Source: Symbiobacteriaceae bacterium
Lineage (GTDB): Bacteria > Bacillota_E > Symbiobacteriia > Symbiobacteriales > Symbiobacteriaceae
Reading direction: 5' to 3'
Assembly: GCA_027356675.1 (NCBI GenBank)
Contig: DAHVXO010000089.1
Location: 1 to 8,285 of the forward strand
DNA length: 8,285 bases
Shown: positions 1 through 6,686 of the stretch, piece by piece
Layout of the letters: each line of letters starts with the position of its first letter
Numbering within the stretch: position 1 is the first letter of the stretch
The notes under the pieces: model-generated
Told to the model about the DNA's origin: nothing
Databases searched by the model: none
Seen by the model: only the letters and a program-made list of their open reading frames with translations
Translations under genes and position numbers: made by a program

Positions 1-44
1 TTATCGGCTACCCCCCACCAACCATCGCGATTGGCGAGGGACTC
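1..44. other. Short gap at the left edge, downstream of the dehydrogenase gene
   Basis: This is the 44 bp after the stop codon of the dehydrogenase gene. On the minus strand it contains a G-rich run (GGTGGGGGG) near the edge that might be a ribosome binding site for a further gene, but the window ends before any start codon could be confirmed. No stem-loop with a T-tract is visible, so the operon may continue past the edge. Confidence 0.4.
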
Positions 45-941
45 TTATTCGTTCTTTGGCCCCTTCGCGATCCGACGAATGAAGCCGCCCACAGCGGCGA
101 AGTCCATGTCGCCCATCCCGTTGGCTCGGGCACCTGCGTACTCAGCCAGTGCACCGGCCGCCGAACTCATAGGGGCACCCATGAGCAACGCCTCGGCCAG
201 CGCCAGGCCGATGTCCTTCTCCATCCACTTTAGCTGGAAGGCCGGGGTGAAGTTCTCGGCTAGCATAGCTGGGGCCTTCGCCCTGACGATGCGGGAGCCC
301 ACCGGCCCTTCCTTGAGCATTTCCGCCACCTGAACCCGATCCAGGCCGAGTTTTTCCGCGAGCGCCAGCGCCTCTCCCAGGGTTGCTACCAGGACGCCGG
401 TGATCATGTTCGCAACGATTTTGGCTGCGGCACCCTGGCCCGCCAGCCCCATGTGGGCCACGATGCTGCCCATAGCGTCCAGGAGGGGCCGGACTTTGTC
501 AACCGCCGCCGGCGTCCCGCCGACCACGAAGGGGAGCGTGCCTTCGGTGGCGGGCTGCACACTCCCTAACACCGGGGCGTCCACGAAGTCCACGCCCGCT
601 ACCCGGGCAACTTCGGCCAACTGGCGCGCCGCCGTCGGCCCGACGGTCGAAGCATCGACCCAGGCTACGCCAGGGTGGCAGGCTCTCAGGAATCCATCCG
701 GCCCTGTGGCTGTTTCTGTGACGGCTGCAGGGTCTGCCAGCATCGTGATGACGAAATCGGTGCCCGATACGGCGGCCACGGCCGTCTCGGCCATCCGGCC
801 GCCTGCTTCGACAAGGGCAGCCCCCTTGCCCGGCGTCCGGTTCCAGCCGGTCACTAAAAAACCTTTGCGCTGCAGGTTGAGAGCCATGGGAAGACCCATG
901 GCTCCCAGACCGAGGAACGCAACTTTCAATCCAGACAACAT
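45..941 (-). CDS. NAD(P)-dependent beta-hydroxyacid dehydrogenase (3-hydroxyisobutyrate dehydrogenase / GLYR-like family)
   Basis: A 298-residue soluble oxidoreductase of the beta-HAD family, of normal length (about 290-300). The N-terminal Rossmann domain shows the dinucleotide motif GLGAMGLPMA (residues 11-20). N34-R35-T36 follows the second strand; in this family an Arg there usually goes with NADPH rather than NADH. The substrate motif DAPVLGS (121-127) and the later TEGTL (132-136) match the family, with GS where many members have GG; this variant is common in glyoxylate/succinic-semialdehyde reductase-like members. The catalytic Lys is K174 in GQGAAAKIVANM, with N178, and the C-terminal helical domain carries K242-D243. 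The ATG start has GAGGAG about 8 nt upstream. It lies 30 bp after the SIS isomerase gene and is the last gene of the operon that can be seen. It probably oxidises or reduces a hydroxy-acid or aldehyde intermediate of the pathway. The family call is firm; the substrate is unknown. Confidence 0.9.
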   Translation of the reverse strand: MLSGLKVAFLGLGAMGLPMALNLQRKGFLVTGWNRTPGKGAALVEAGGRMAETAVAAVSGTDFVITMLADPAAVTETATGPDGFLRACHPGVAWVDASTVGPTAARQLAEVARVAGVDFVDAPVLGSVQPATEGTLPFVVGGTPAAVDKVRPLLDAMGSIVAHMGLAGQGAAAKIVANMITGVLVATLGEALALAEKLGLDRVQVAEMLKEGPVGSRIVRAKAPAMLAENFTPAFQLKWMEKDIGLALAEALLMGAPMSSAAGALAEYAGARANGMGDMDFAAVGGFIRRIAKGPKNE

Positions 942-971
942 GCGTCACTCCTCTTCTGACGTAAGGCAAGG

Positions 972-1520
972 CTACTCGAGGTTGCTGTGACGGGCCAACG
1001 CTCCTCTCTCTTGCCCGGCGACGAGGCACAAGACAACTCCATCAAGGGCCAGGTGGGCGGCCTGGTCGAAGAGCGAGCCCAGCGGCTGCTGCGAGGCCAG
1101 TTCCCCTTCCTTACGCCGTTTGGTCGCACCCGGAACTACCAGCACGTGGTCTACCACCTGACCGATGGCGGAATCAGCCCGGGACGAGACCAGTGCTGTG
1201 CCTGCCCCGGCCTTTTTGGCACCGTTCACCACATGCATCGTCGCCGCCGTTTCGCCTGACCCAGAGACCGCGATGAGCAGGTCACCGGGACGAATGGCCG
1301 GGGTGGTAGTCTCGCCGACCACAAATACCGTATAGCCAATGTGCATCAGCCGCATAGCGAAGGCTTTCGCCATCAGTCCGGAGCGGCCCTCTCCCGTAAG
1401 GAAAACCCGCCCTACGCCGGCTATCAGCGTGCAGAGTTGGTCGATCTGATCGTCATGCACCCCTTCAAGGGCTCGGGTGATCTCAGGCAGAATGACCTGC
1501 CTCGCTTCGGAGAACTTCAT
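972..1520 (-). CDS. hxlB: 6-phospho-3-hexuloisomerase-like SIS-domain protein
   Basis: A 182-residue single SIS-domain protein, the usual size for 6-phospho-3-hexuloisomerase (PHI), which interconverts D-arabino-hex-3-ulose 6-phosphate and fructose 6-phosphate in the ribulose monophosphate pathway. The phosphosugar loop GEGRSGLMAKAFAMRLMHIG spans residues 43-62, the second SIS motif AVSGSGET is at 84-91, and the PHI-typical PLGSLFDQ is at 146-153. The short tail ending RHSNLE is also typical of PHI. In the PLGSLFDQ motif PHI proteins usually have Glu where this one has Asp152. The ATG start is preceded by GGAGGG at 7-nt spacing, lying inside the last codons of the upstream HPS-like gene; the two frames are separated by only 3 bp, so they are probably translationally coupled. 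The adjacent HPS-like gene supports the PHI call. An isomerase for a different ketose or aldose phosphate remains possible. Confidence 0.88.
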   Translation of the reverse strand: MKFSEARQVILPEITRALEGVHDDQIDQLCTLIAGVGRVFLTGEGRSGLMAKAFAMRLMHIGYTVFVVGETTTPAIRPGDLLIAVSGSGETAATMHVVNGAKKAGAGTALVSSRADSAIGQVVDHVLVVPGATKRRKEGELASQQPLGSLFDQAAHLALDGVVLCLVAGQERGALARHSNLE

Positions 1521-1523
1521 GTG

Positions 1524-2144
1524 CTATCCCTCCATGGCAACCCGGAAGGCCCGCGCAGCCGCCCCGGGATCACTTGCACCCGTGATCGCCGACCCCACGA
1601 TGACCACATCCGGCCCGGCCCGGCGCAAGTCACCCATTTGCTCCAACATCACGCCGCCGGCCACGGCCACCGTGAACCCAAAGGGCTCCTTTAGCTGCCA
1701 GATGGTCTCGGCCTTCAGGGCCATTTGCCCCTGCTGATCCTTGCCAATGTGGTAGATCACGTGGGTCACACCCAACCGGTGCAGTTCGGTCCAGCGCACC
1801 GGGTTGCACCCCAGCAGGTCGACGAAGACCGTCCGGCCGGCGCTGCCAGCGGCCTCCAGGCACTCGACGATGCACTTGTCCGGGACCAGGCCCAGCACGG
1901 TGCTGACATCGGCTCCCGCGGCGAATGCCATCTCCGTCTCCTTGCGTCCCCCATCCGCCGTCTTCATGTCGGCTACAACGGTGTGGTCAGGGAATCTTGT
2001 GCGCAACGCCGCCACGGCGGTCATGCCGGCCAGGTTGACCAGCGAGGTGCCCGCCTCCAGCCAGTCCGTGTGCGGGGCCACCGCAGCAGCGACCGCCAGG
2101 CTACGGTCCAGATCCATGTAATCGAGGGCTACTTGAAGCTTCAT
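1524..2144 (-). CDS. hxlA: 3-hexulose-6-phosphate synthase-like protein (HPS/KGPDC group, OMPDC superfamily)
   Basis: A 206-residue TIM-barrel protein, the normal size for 3-hexulose-6-phosphate synthase (HPS: ribulose 5-phosphate + formaldehyde <-> D-arabino-hex-3-ulose 6-phosphate) and for 3-keto-L-gulonate-6-phosphate decarboxylase (KGPDC). Conserved positions are D8 (ALD), E30 (EAGT), the D59-K61-D64 cluster in DMKTAD, H132 in YHIGKDQQ, and AGG at 162-164. By my alignment from memory with E. coli UlaD, the positions that separate the two activities read D109 (Glu112 in KGPDC, Asp in HPS), K135 (Arg139 in KGPDC, uncharged in many HPS), A162 (Thr169 in KGPDC, Ala in HPS) and S185 (Arg192 in KGPDC, Gly in HPS). 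Most are HPS-like, but K135 keeps a positive charge, so the exact reaction is open. The start ATG overlaps the stop of the VOC gene (ATGA), indicating translational coupling, and a PHI-like gene follows 3 bp downstream. Confidence 0.85.
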   Translation of the reverse strand: MKLQVALDYMDLDRSLAVAAAVAPHTDWLEAGTSLVNLAGMTAVAALRTRFPDHTVVADMKTADGGRKETEMAFAAGADVSTVLGLVPDKCIVECLEAAGSAGRTVFVDLLGCNPVRWTELHRLGVTHVIYHIGKDQQGQMALKAETIWQLKEPFGFTVAVAGGVMLEQMGDLRRAGPDVVIVGSAITGASDPGAAARAFRVAMEG

Positions 2145-2551
2145 GCTTGACCCTTCTTCGGGCGGGTCAGCTGCGCTGGCACGTGGAGCACGGAGTCCGT
2201 CCGAAGCCAGGCGACGTCCCAGTCCACCCCAGATACCGCCGTGCGGTCAATCAATCCAACGCCCCCTGCTTCCAGCCTTGCCAGGGCGTCTGGAATGTCA
2301 TCCACCAAAAAGCCCAGGTGATAAAACCCCGGTCCGTGTTCCTTCATGTAGTTGAACGTGTCCGTTCCCGGGCGGATGGGCCTGGCCAACTCGAACAAGA
2401 CGTTGCCCAGCGATACCAGGGAGACTTCCACACCGCCGGGCTCGAAATAGGTCCGACTCTTCAACGAGCCGCCGAAGACGTCGACAAACAGCCGGGTGGC
2501 CGCGTCGAGGTCCTCAACGACGAAAGCGATGTGATGAATGCCTTTGAGCAC
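2141..2551 (-). CDS. VOC-superfamily protein (glyoxalase / methylmalonyl-CoA epimerase-like fold)
   Basis: A 136-residue single-unit vicinal-oxygen-chelate protein with two beta-alpha-beta-beta-beta modules. The first module opens with IHHIAFVVEDLDAATRLF (5-22) and the second with FYHLGFLVDDIPDALARL (77-94). Expected metal-ligand positions are H6 or H7, E54 in LFELARP, and H78. The last strand, where methylmalonyl-CoA epimerases and many glyoxalases have a Glu ligand (motif like GVLVEL), reads SVLHVPAQL here; that Glu is missing, and H123 is the only nearby candidate. The start is a GTG preceded by GGAGG at 7-nt spacing. It lies 25 bp after the kinase gene and overlaps the HPS-like gene by 4 bp. 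VOC proteins include epimerases, isomerases, lyases and aldehyde-detoxifying glyoxalases; in this operon an epimerase/isomerase acting on the sugar intermediate, or removal of a toxic aldehyde, would both fit. The specific function is unknown. Confidence 0.88.
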   Translation of the reverse strand: MLKGIHHIAFVVEDLDAATRLFVDVFGGSLKSRTYFEPGGVEVSLVSLGNVLFELARPIRPGTDTFNYMKEHGPGFYHLGFLVDDIPDALARLEAGGVGLIDRTAVSGVDWDVAWLRTDSVLHVPAQLTRPKKGQA

Positions 2552-2576
2552 AGCCGTACCTCCACGATTTCAGTGC

Positions 2577-3530
2577 CTACCGCTCTACCCGAGCCGGCGC
2601 CTCACCGAGGAACGCCTGCACGTCCTCCCAGTCCGGTAGGCCCTCCACGTCGCCGGCCAAGGCGCAGACCATGGCGCCCACAGCATTCCCCAGGCGAATG
2701 GCCGCGCCGAAGTCCATTCCCCGCAGCGTACCCACCGTAAAGCCTGCCGCCCAGCCGTCGCCGGCACCCACCGTGTCGACGGTTGGCACCTGAAACGCCG
2801 GAACGTGCACCACGGCACCATCCACGGTATAGCCAGTAGCGCCCTTTTCGCCTTGCTTGACTACAACCGTCTTCGGCCCCAGGCGCATGGCAGCTCGAGC
2901 GATGGCCTCGGGATCGGCGGTGCCAAAGAGAATCTGTCCTTCGGCGTCACCGGGATAGACAATGTCGACCCGTGTTATCAGGTCCAGGAGCACCCGCCGG
3001 GCGGTCTCTACGTCCCAGAGCTTAAGGCGGATGTTGGGATCCAGAGCCACCGTGAGCCCTGCCGACCGGGCCAGTTCCACCGCCCGGTAGACGGTGGCTC
3101 GGGCGGACTCGCTCACCGCTGGGAATACGCCACTGATGTGCAGCCACTGGGCGCCCGCAAACTGGGCGGTGACCAGGTCTTCGGGCGCCATGGTGCTGGC
3201 TGCCGAGCCACTGCGGTAGTAGAAAGTCCGGCCGCCGCCGTCCTCGCGGACCTCCTTGACGTTCAGCCCCGTGGGGCGCCCGTCCACCAGGGGAATGAAC
3301 GAGACATCGACCCCGTCCCCCCGCAATTCATGGCGAATGTAGTGCCCGAACTCATCGTTCCCAAGCCGCGACAGATAGCGACAACCCGTTCCCAGGCGGG
3401 CCACGCCGATGGCGAAGTTGGCTTCCGCACCGCCCATACCACGCTGAAAGCCCGTGGCGTAGCGTAGCGGACCGCGCTGCTGAGGCGTCAGGGCAACCAT
3501 GGCTTCACCCAGGGTGATCACCTGGATCAC
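2577..3530 (-). CDS. kdgK: PfkB-family sugar kinase, 2-dehydro-3-deoxygluconokinase (KDG kinase)-like
   Basis: A 317-residue ribokinase-family kinase, the usual length. It likely phosphorylates a keto-sugar acid such as 2-keto-3-deoxygluconate at C6 with ATP. The N-terminal segment ITLGEAMVAL (5-14) and GGAEANFAIGVARLG (33-47) are family substrate motifs. FYYRSGSA (103-110) with Y104, Y105 and R106, and DPNIRLKLW (164-172) with R168, match positions that contact KDG in the Thermus KDG kinase as I recall it. The second PfkB signature DTVGAGDGWAAG (252-263) holds the catalytic base D258. I chose the GTG at 3530 because AGGAGG sits 8 nt upstream; the frame is open to a GTG at 3569, but that codon lies inside a stem-loop with no Shine-Dalgarno. 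The gene follows the binding-protein gene by 72 bp. No KDPG aldolase is present, so a hexulosonate or other keto-sugar substrate is a real alternative. Confidence 0.88.
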   Translation of the reverse strand: MIQVITLGEAMVALTPQQRGPLRYATGFQRGMGGAEANFAIGVARLGTGCRYLSRLGNDEFGHYIRHELRGDGVDVSFIPLVDGRPTGLNVKEVREDGGGRTFYYRSGSAASTMAPEDLVTAQFAGAQWLHISGVFPAVSESARATVYRAVELARSAGLTVALDPNIRLKLWDVETARRVLLDLITRVDIVYPGDAEGQILFGTADPEAIARAAMRLGPKTVVVKQGEKGATGYTVDGAVVHVPAFQVPTVDTVGAGDGWAAGFTVGTLRGMDFGAAIRLGNAVGAMVCALAGDVEGLPDWEDVQAFLGEAPARVER

Positions 3531-3538
3531 GATCCATC

Positions 3539-3544
3539 CCTCCT
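3539..3544 (-). promoter_or_regulatory. Ribosome binding site that fixes the kinase start
   Basis: On the minus strand this reads AGGAGG, 8 nt before GTG at 3530. It decides the kinase start against the longer open frame, which begins at another GTG (3569) that has no such site. Confidence 0.85.
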
Positions 3545-3561
3545 GCTTTCCCGGAACCACG

Positions 3562-3589
3562 GGAGGCACCGCTTTAGAGCGGCGCCCCC
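3562..3589 (-). other. Intercistronic stem-loop after the binding-protein gene
   Basis: On the minus strand the arms are GGGGGCGCCGCT and AGCGGTGCCTCC around a 4-nt loop, CTAA. All 12 positions pair in the minus-strand RNA, two as G-U wobbles. In the plus-strand RNA those two become A-C mismatches, so the structure suits the minus-strand transcript. No T-tract follows, so it is not a typical intrinsic terminator. It begins 13 nt after the stop of the binding-protein gene, where such hairpins are known in other transporter operons to protect the upstream mRNA and keep binding-protein expression above that of downstream genes. That role is inferred here. Confidence 0.65.
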
Positions 3590-3602
3590 CGGCTGATCCG
3601 TC

Positions 3603-4937
3603 CTACTTGTAGTAGCCACGCTGCTCCATGAGCTGCTTGATTTTAGCGTTGGCCTGGTTTAAGGCGTCCTTGGGCGACTTTTCGCCGGCCAGGGCGATGG
3701 AGATGGCCTCTGAGATGATCAGGTGGACCTGCGGATACTCGGGCACATCAGGTTCAACCTGGGCGATCTGGAAAGACTTCAGGATCATGGGGAACTCAGG
3801 CCGCTTCGCCTGGACTTCTGGATCGTTCAGGACAGCAACGACGGCCGGAATGCCGCCGCTCAGGGCGTAGTCCTTGGCGTGCGTCTTGGAGGTGACCCAA
3901 GTGATGAACTTGAAGGCCGCTTCCTTCTGCTTGGAGGCCGAGTTGATGGCCAGGGTCCATGTATGCATGAACGGAGTCCGGTTGATCTTGCCGTCAGCGC
4001 CCTTGACGCCAGGCACCAGGTCGATCGCGAACTTCTCAGCGACCAGCGGGGACTTCGTCTTGTCGATCAGGTTCGGGTAAGCGGGGTTCCACTCGACGGC
4101 CATGGCCGTCTTGCCATTCTGGAACGCCGACTGGACTTCGGCGAACTCATAGGTGGTGATATCGGGCGGATAGACCTTGAGGGTCCGGTAGTTGTCGACG
4201 ATGTAGGTGAGCGCCTTGATGCCGGCCTCGCTGTTGATTGTGGGGACATATTTGGCATCAAAGATCTGACCGCCCATGGACCAGAAGTAGTTGTAGAACT
4301 CCTTCGGCTGGGTCTCCTGCCGCTTGCCCTGGAATGTGGAACCGAACTCCGTCGGGCTGTTGGGGTTGCTGGACTTCGTGAACTGCTTGGCGACGTCACG
4401 ATACTCGTCCCAGGTCTGGGGCGGGTTCGGGATCAAGTCCTTGCGGTAGAAAAGGAACATGGTGGAGACGTCCATCGGTACGGCGTACGTCTTGCCCTTG
4501 AACTGAACCGACTTGGCCGCGGCCGGCACGAAGTTGGCGATGGCCCAGTCTTTCGGCGCCAGACCCTTGGTGAAGTACGGATCGAGGGGCTCCAGTTGGC
4601 CACCGCTGCCGAACTGACCCATGTAGTTGGAGAGGATCAAGACGACGTCTACGCCGGTACTCTTGCCGAGCAACTCGGTCGAGACCTTGTCCACGTATCC
4701 GTCGCGACCGATTTCGACCACGTTGACCTCGACCTTGGTCTCCTGGGTGAAGGCAGGTGCGACCGCCTTCAGCGTGTTGAAGTAGATGCCCGAGCGGGCG
4801 TAGACAGTAATCTTGGCGGGCTCACTGGTGGCGGGAGCGGTGGTGGCAGGTGCGGCAGGGCTCTCCTTCTTGGTGCTTCCGGAGCACGCCGTCAGGAACA
4901 GGCCGAATGCGAGGAGCAGAGCCAGAAACTTCTTCAC
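3603..4937 (-). CDS. ABC transporter solute-binding lipoprotein, family 1 (sugar type)
   Basis: A 444-residue extracytoplasmic binding protein of the MalE/UgpB-like family, of typical length. The N-terminus is a lipoprotein signal peptide: two Lys (2-3), a hydrophobic core (4-15), and the lipobox LTAC with lipidated Cys18. A low-complexity linker rich in Ala, Pro, Thr and Ser follows (about 23-40) before the mature fold begins at ITVYARSG. Family-typical segments include YAVPMDVSTMFLFYRKDL, WDEYRDVAKQF, the central MAVEWNPAYP and, towards the C-terminus, a segment ending FITWVTS. The start is taken as GTG at 4937 because GGAGG is 7 nt upstream; an in-frame ATG at 4952 would place that site inside the gene and add five residues, including a Cys, before the signal peptide. 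It lies 30 bp after the second permease gene. It should bind a sugar or sugar derivative outside the membrane and deliver it to the two permeases. The ligand cannot be told. Confidence 0.95.
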   Translation of the reverse strand: MKKFLALLLAFGLFLTACSGSTKKESPAAPATTAPATSEPAKITVYARSGIYFNTLKAVAPAFTQETKVEVNVVEIGRDGYVDKVSTELLGKSTGVDVVLILSNYMGQFGSGGQLEPLDPYFTKGLAPKDWAIANFVPAAAKSVQFKGKTYAVPMDVSTMFLFYRKDLIPNPPQTWDEYRDVAKQFTKSSNPNSPTEFGSTFQGKRQETQPKEFYNYFWSMGGQIFDAKYVPTINSEAGIKALTYIVDNYRTLKVYPPDITTYEFAEVQSAFQNGKTAMAVEWNPAYPNLIDKTKSPLVAEKFAIDLVPGVKGADGKINRTPFMHTWTLAINSASKQKEAAFKFITWVTSKTHAKDYALSGGIPAVVAVLNDPEVQAKRPEFPMILKSFQIAQVEPDVPEYPQVHLIISEAISIALAGEKSPKDALNQANAKIKQLMEQRGYYK

Positions 4938-4944
4938 GTGACAA

Positions 4945-4949
4945 CCTCC
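4945..4949 (-). promoter_or_regulatory. Ribosome binding site that fixes the binding-protein start
   Basis: On the minus strand this reads GGAGG, 7 nt before the GTG at 4937. It overlaps the first codons of the longer open frame, which starts with ATG at 4952, so that ATG is unlikely to be the start. Confidence 0.85.
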
Positions 4950-4967
4950 CATGTGTGATTTGATCCC

Positions 4968-5780
4968 CTATTTCACCGCACCCATGGTCAAACCGCGGAC
5001 CAGGTGCTTTTGGATCAATAAGGTGAAGATGATCAGAGGCAGCATGATGAGCGTGCCGGCGGCATTCACGGGACCCCACAGAATCGCTTCGTTGGTGACA
5101 AACTGGGCGGCGCCGACCGGCAGGGTCTTGGCATTTTGGCCGGTCAGGACGAGGGCGAACAGGAACTCGTTCCAGGCGTTGATGAGGGCGAAGATCGCAG
5201 CCGCAGCGAGGCCGGGCCGGGCCAGCGGCAAGGCGATGCGAATCATGGCGCCGAACTGTGTCGCCCCGTCAATCTGGGCCGCCTGCTCCAGATCGTAGGG
5301 GATCTCCTTGAAAAAGCCCCACATCAGCCAGATCACAAACGGCAGGTTAAAGGCTGTGTAGCTAAAGGCCAGGGCCCACGGGGTGTCCGTCCAGCCCAGG
5401 TTGCGGAAAAGGACGAAGAACGGCACTAGCAGAACCACAGGCGGTACCATGCGGGTGAGGAAAATGGTGAAGCTGATGGCCTTCTGGGCCCGGAAGCGGA
5501 ACCGGGCCAGGCTGTAAGCCGCCGCAGTGCCCACGGTGAGGGCGATGGCTGTCGATATGACGGCCGTGATGGTGGAGTTGAGGAAGTACCGGGCAAACGG
5601 CTGGGACTGGAAGACGGTTACGTAGTTCTCCAGCGTGGGCATGAAAATCCACACCGGCGGGATCTGGAATGCCTGCACCGGCGTCTTGATGGACGTGAAG
5701 ACGATCCAGAAGATCGGAAAGATGAAGATGAGCGTCACCAACCAGACGAGAAGGGTGACGACAGTGCTGGTCTTGCGCAT
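4968..5780 (-). CDS. Sugar ABC transporter permease, MalG/CUT1 type
   Basis: A 270-residue inner-membrane permease with about six hydrophobic segments; the first covers roughly residues 7-29. The cytoplasmic EAA loop that docks on the ATPase is clear at 165-190, EQAAQIDGATQFGAMIRIAL onward, ending PLARPG. NAWNEFLFAL (201-210) and the C-terminal tail VRGLTMGAVK are characteristic of the MalG-like half of CUT1 transporters. The ATG start has GGAGGAG upstream. The gene begins 12 bp after the MalF-type gene and is followed by the binding-protein gene. With the MalF-type protein it forms the membrane channel for sugar uptake. No ATP-binding subunit gene occurs in the window. Confidence 0.95.
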   Translation of the reverse strand: MRKTSTVVTLLVWLVTLIFIFPIFWIVFTSIKTPVQAFQIPPVWIFMPTLENYVTVFQSQPFARYFLNSTITAVISTAIALTVGTAAAYSLARFRFRAQKAISFTIFLTRMVPPVVLLVPFFVLFRNLGWTDTPWALAFSYTAFNLPFVIWLMWGFFKEIPYDLEQAAQIDGATQFGAMIRIALPLARPGLAAAAIFALINAWNEFLFALVLTGQNAKTLPVGAAQFVTNEAILWGPVNAAGTLIMLPLIIFTLLIQKHLVRGLTMGAVK

Positions 5781-5792
5781 AGCCTTCTCCTC

Positions 5793-6674
5793 CTACATGT
5801 CGTTGTCGGCGTACAGCGTCTGCATGGCATACCAACTCAGAAGGGCCACGATCAGGGTCAAGACGAGGGCGACGGCGGAGGCGTAGCCCATCTCAAAGGA
5901 CTGGAACGCCTTGCGGTAGAGTTGGAGGGAGACGACTTCGGTGGCCGTGCCCGGGCCGCCGCCCGTCAACACGAAGATGTGGTCGAAGACCTTGACGGCA
6001 CCCGCCCCACGCATCACGAGCGCAACGATGACCACCGGCTTGAGCAGCGGCAGGGTGAGCTTCACGAAGGTCTGCCACGGGGTGGCGCCGTCCACCAGGG
6101 CCGCCTCGTAAGGCTCGGTCGGCAAGGAGCGCAGACCCGCCAGCAGCACAAGGAAGAGGAACGGGGTCCACTGCCACGTGTCCACGAGGATCACCGTCAG
6201 AAGGGCCAACTTGCTAGACGCCAGCGGAGCGATAGCCTGCAGATGGACGAGGGATCGGGCGTAGTTGAAAATGCCAAAGCTGTAATCCAGGATGAATTTC
6301 CAGGCCAGGCCCACCACGACCGGGGTCACCATCATGGGCATCACCAGGAGGGTGGTCAGGAGGCCGCTGCCCCGGCTCACCCGGTCCACGCCCATCGCCA
6401 GGGCCATGCCAATGACGAACTGGAGGGTGAGGCCGGTGGCCACGAAAATCGCCGTTTTTCCGAGCGCCGACCAGAGGTCGCGATCCCGGAAGGCTCTAGT
6501 GTAGTTCTGAAACCAGACAAACGGCGGGTTATCGATGGTGAAAAATGACCAGTCATGCAGACTGAGGTTGACGGCCGACAGGAGCGGGTAGACAAAGACC
6601 ACCAGCATAACCAGGACGGCGGGGGCAAACAGAATCCATTTCATGTGGTGGTCAACCCAGGCGGAGAGCTTCAT
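5793..6674 (-). CDS. Sugar ABC transporter permease, MalF/CUT1 type
   Basis: A 293-residue membrane protein with about six transmembrane segments; the first spans about residues 12-34. The EAA loop lies at 190-213 (EAALVDGATPWQTFVKLTLP then LLKP), and LTGGGPGTATEV (236-247) near the C-terminus is the usual signature of this permease type. I chose the ATG at 6674: AGGAGG lies 6 nt upstream, overlapping the TGA stop of the regulator gene. The open frame extends eight codons further to a TTG at 6698, but that would lie inside the regulator gene and has no suitable ribosome binding site. The gene is 11 bp downstream of the regulator gene, so regulator and transporter are probably on one mRNA. It forms the permease heterodimer with the MalG-type protein. 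Confidence 0.95.
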   Translation of the reverse strand: MKLSAWVDHHMKWILFAPAVLVMLVVFVYPLLSAVNLSLHDWSFFTIDNPPFVWFQNYTRAFRDRDLWSALGKTAIFVATGLTLQFVIGMALAMGVDRVSRGSGLLTTLLVMPMMVTPVVVGLAWKFILDYSFGIFNYARSLVHLQAIAPLASSKLALLTVILVDTWQWTPFLFLVLLAGLRSLPTEPYEAALVDGATPWQTFVKLTLPLLKPVVIVALVMRGAGAVKVFDHIFVLTGGGPGTATEVVSLQLYRKAFQSFEMGYASAVALVLTLIVALLSWYAMQTLYADNDM

Positions 6675-6680
6675 GGTAGG

Positions 6681-6686
6681 CCTCCT
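6681..6686 (-). promoter_or_regulatory. Ribosome binding site that fixes the MalF-type permease start
   Basis: On the minus strand this reads AGGAGG, 6 nt before ATG at 6674, and its first base is the last base of the regulator's TGA stop. This arrangement suggests translational coupling between the regulator and permease genes. Confidence 0.85.

Noticed and set aside
3723..4958. A 411-residue open frame on the plus strand, opposite the binding-protein gene.
   Set aside because: It is an antisense shadow of the high-GC binding-protein gene, with no ribosome binding site and a composition (Val, Gly, Arg, Leu, Asp-rich) unlike a real protein.
5922..6548. A 208-residue plus-strand open frame opposite the MalF-type permease.
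   Set aside because: It is extremely rich in Arg, His, Glu and Gly, as expected for the complement of a membrane-protein gene; no start signal.
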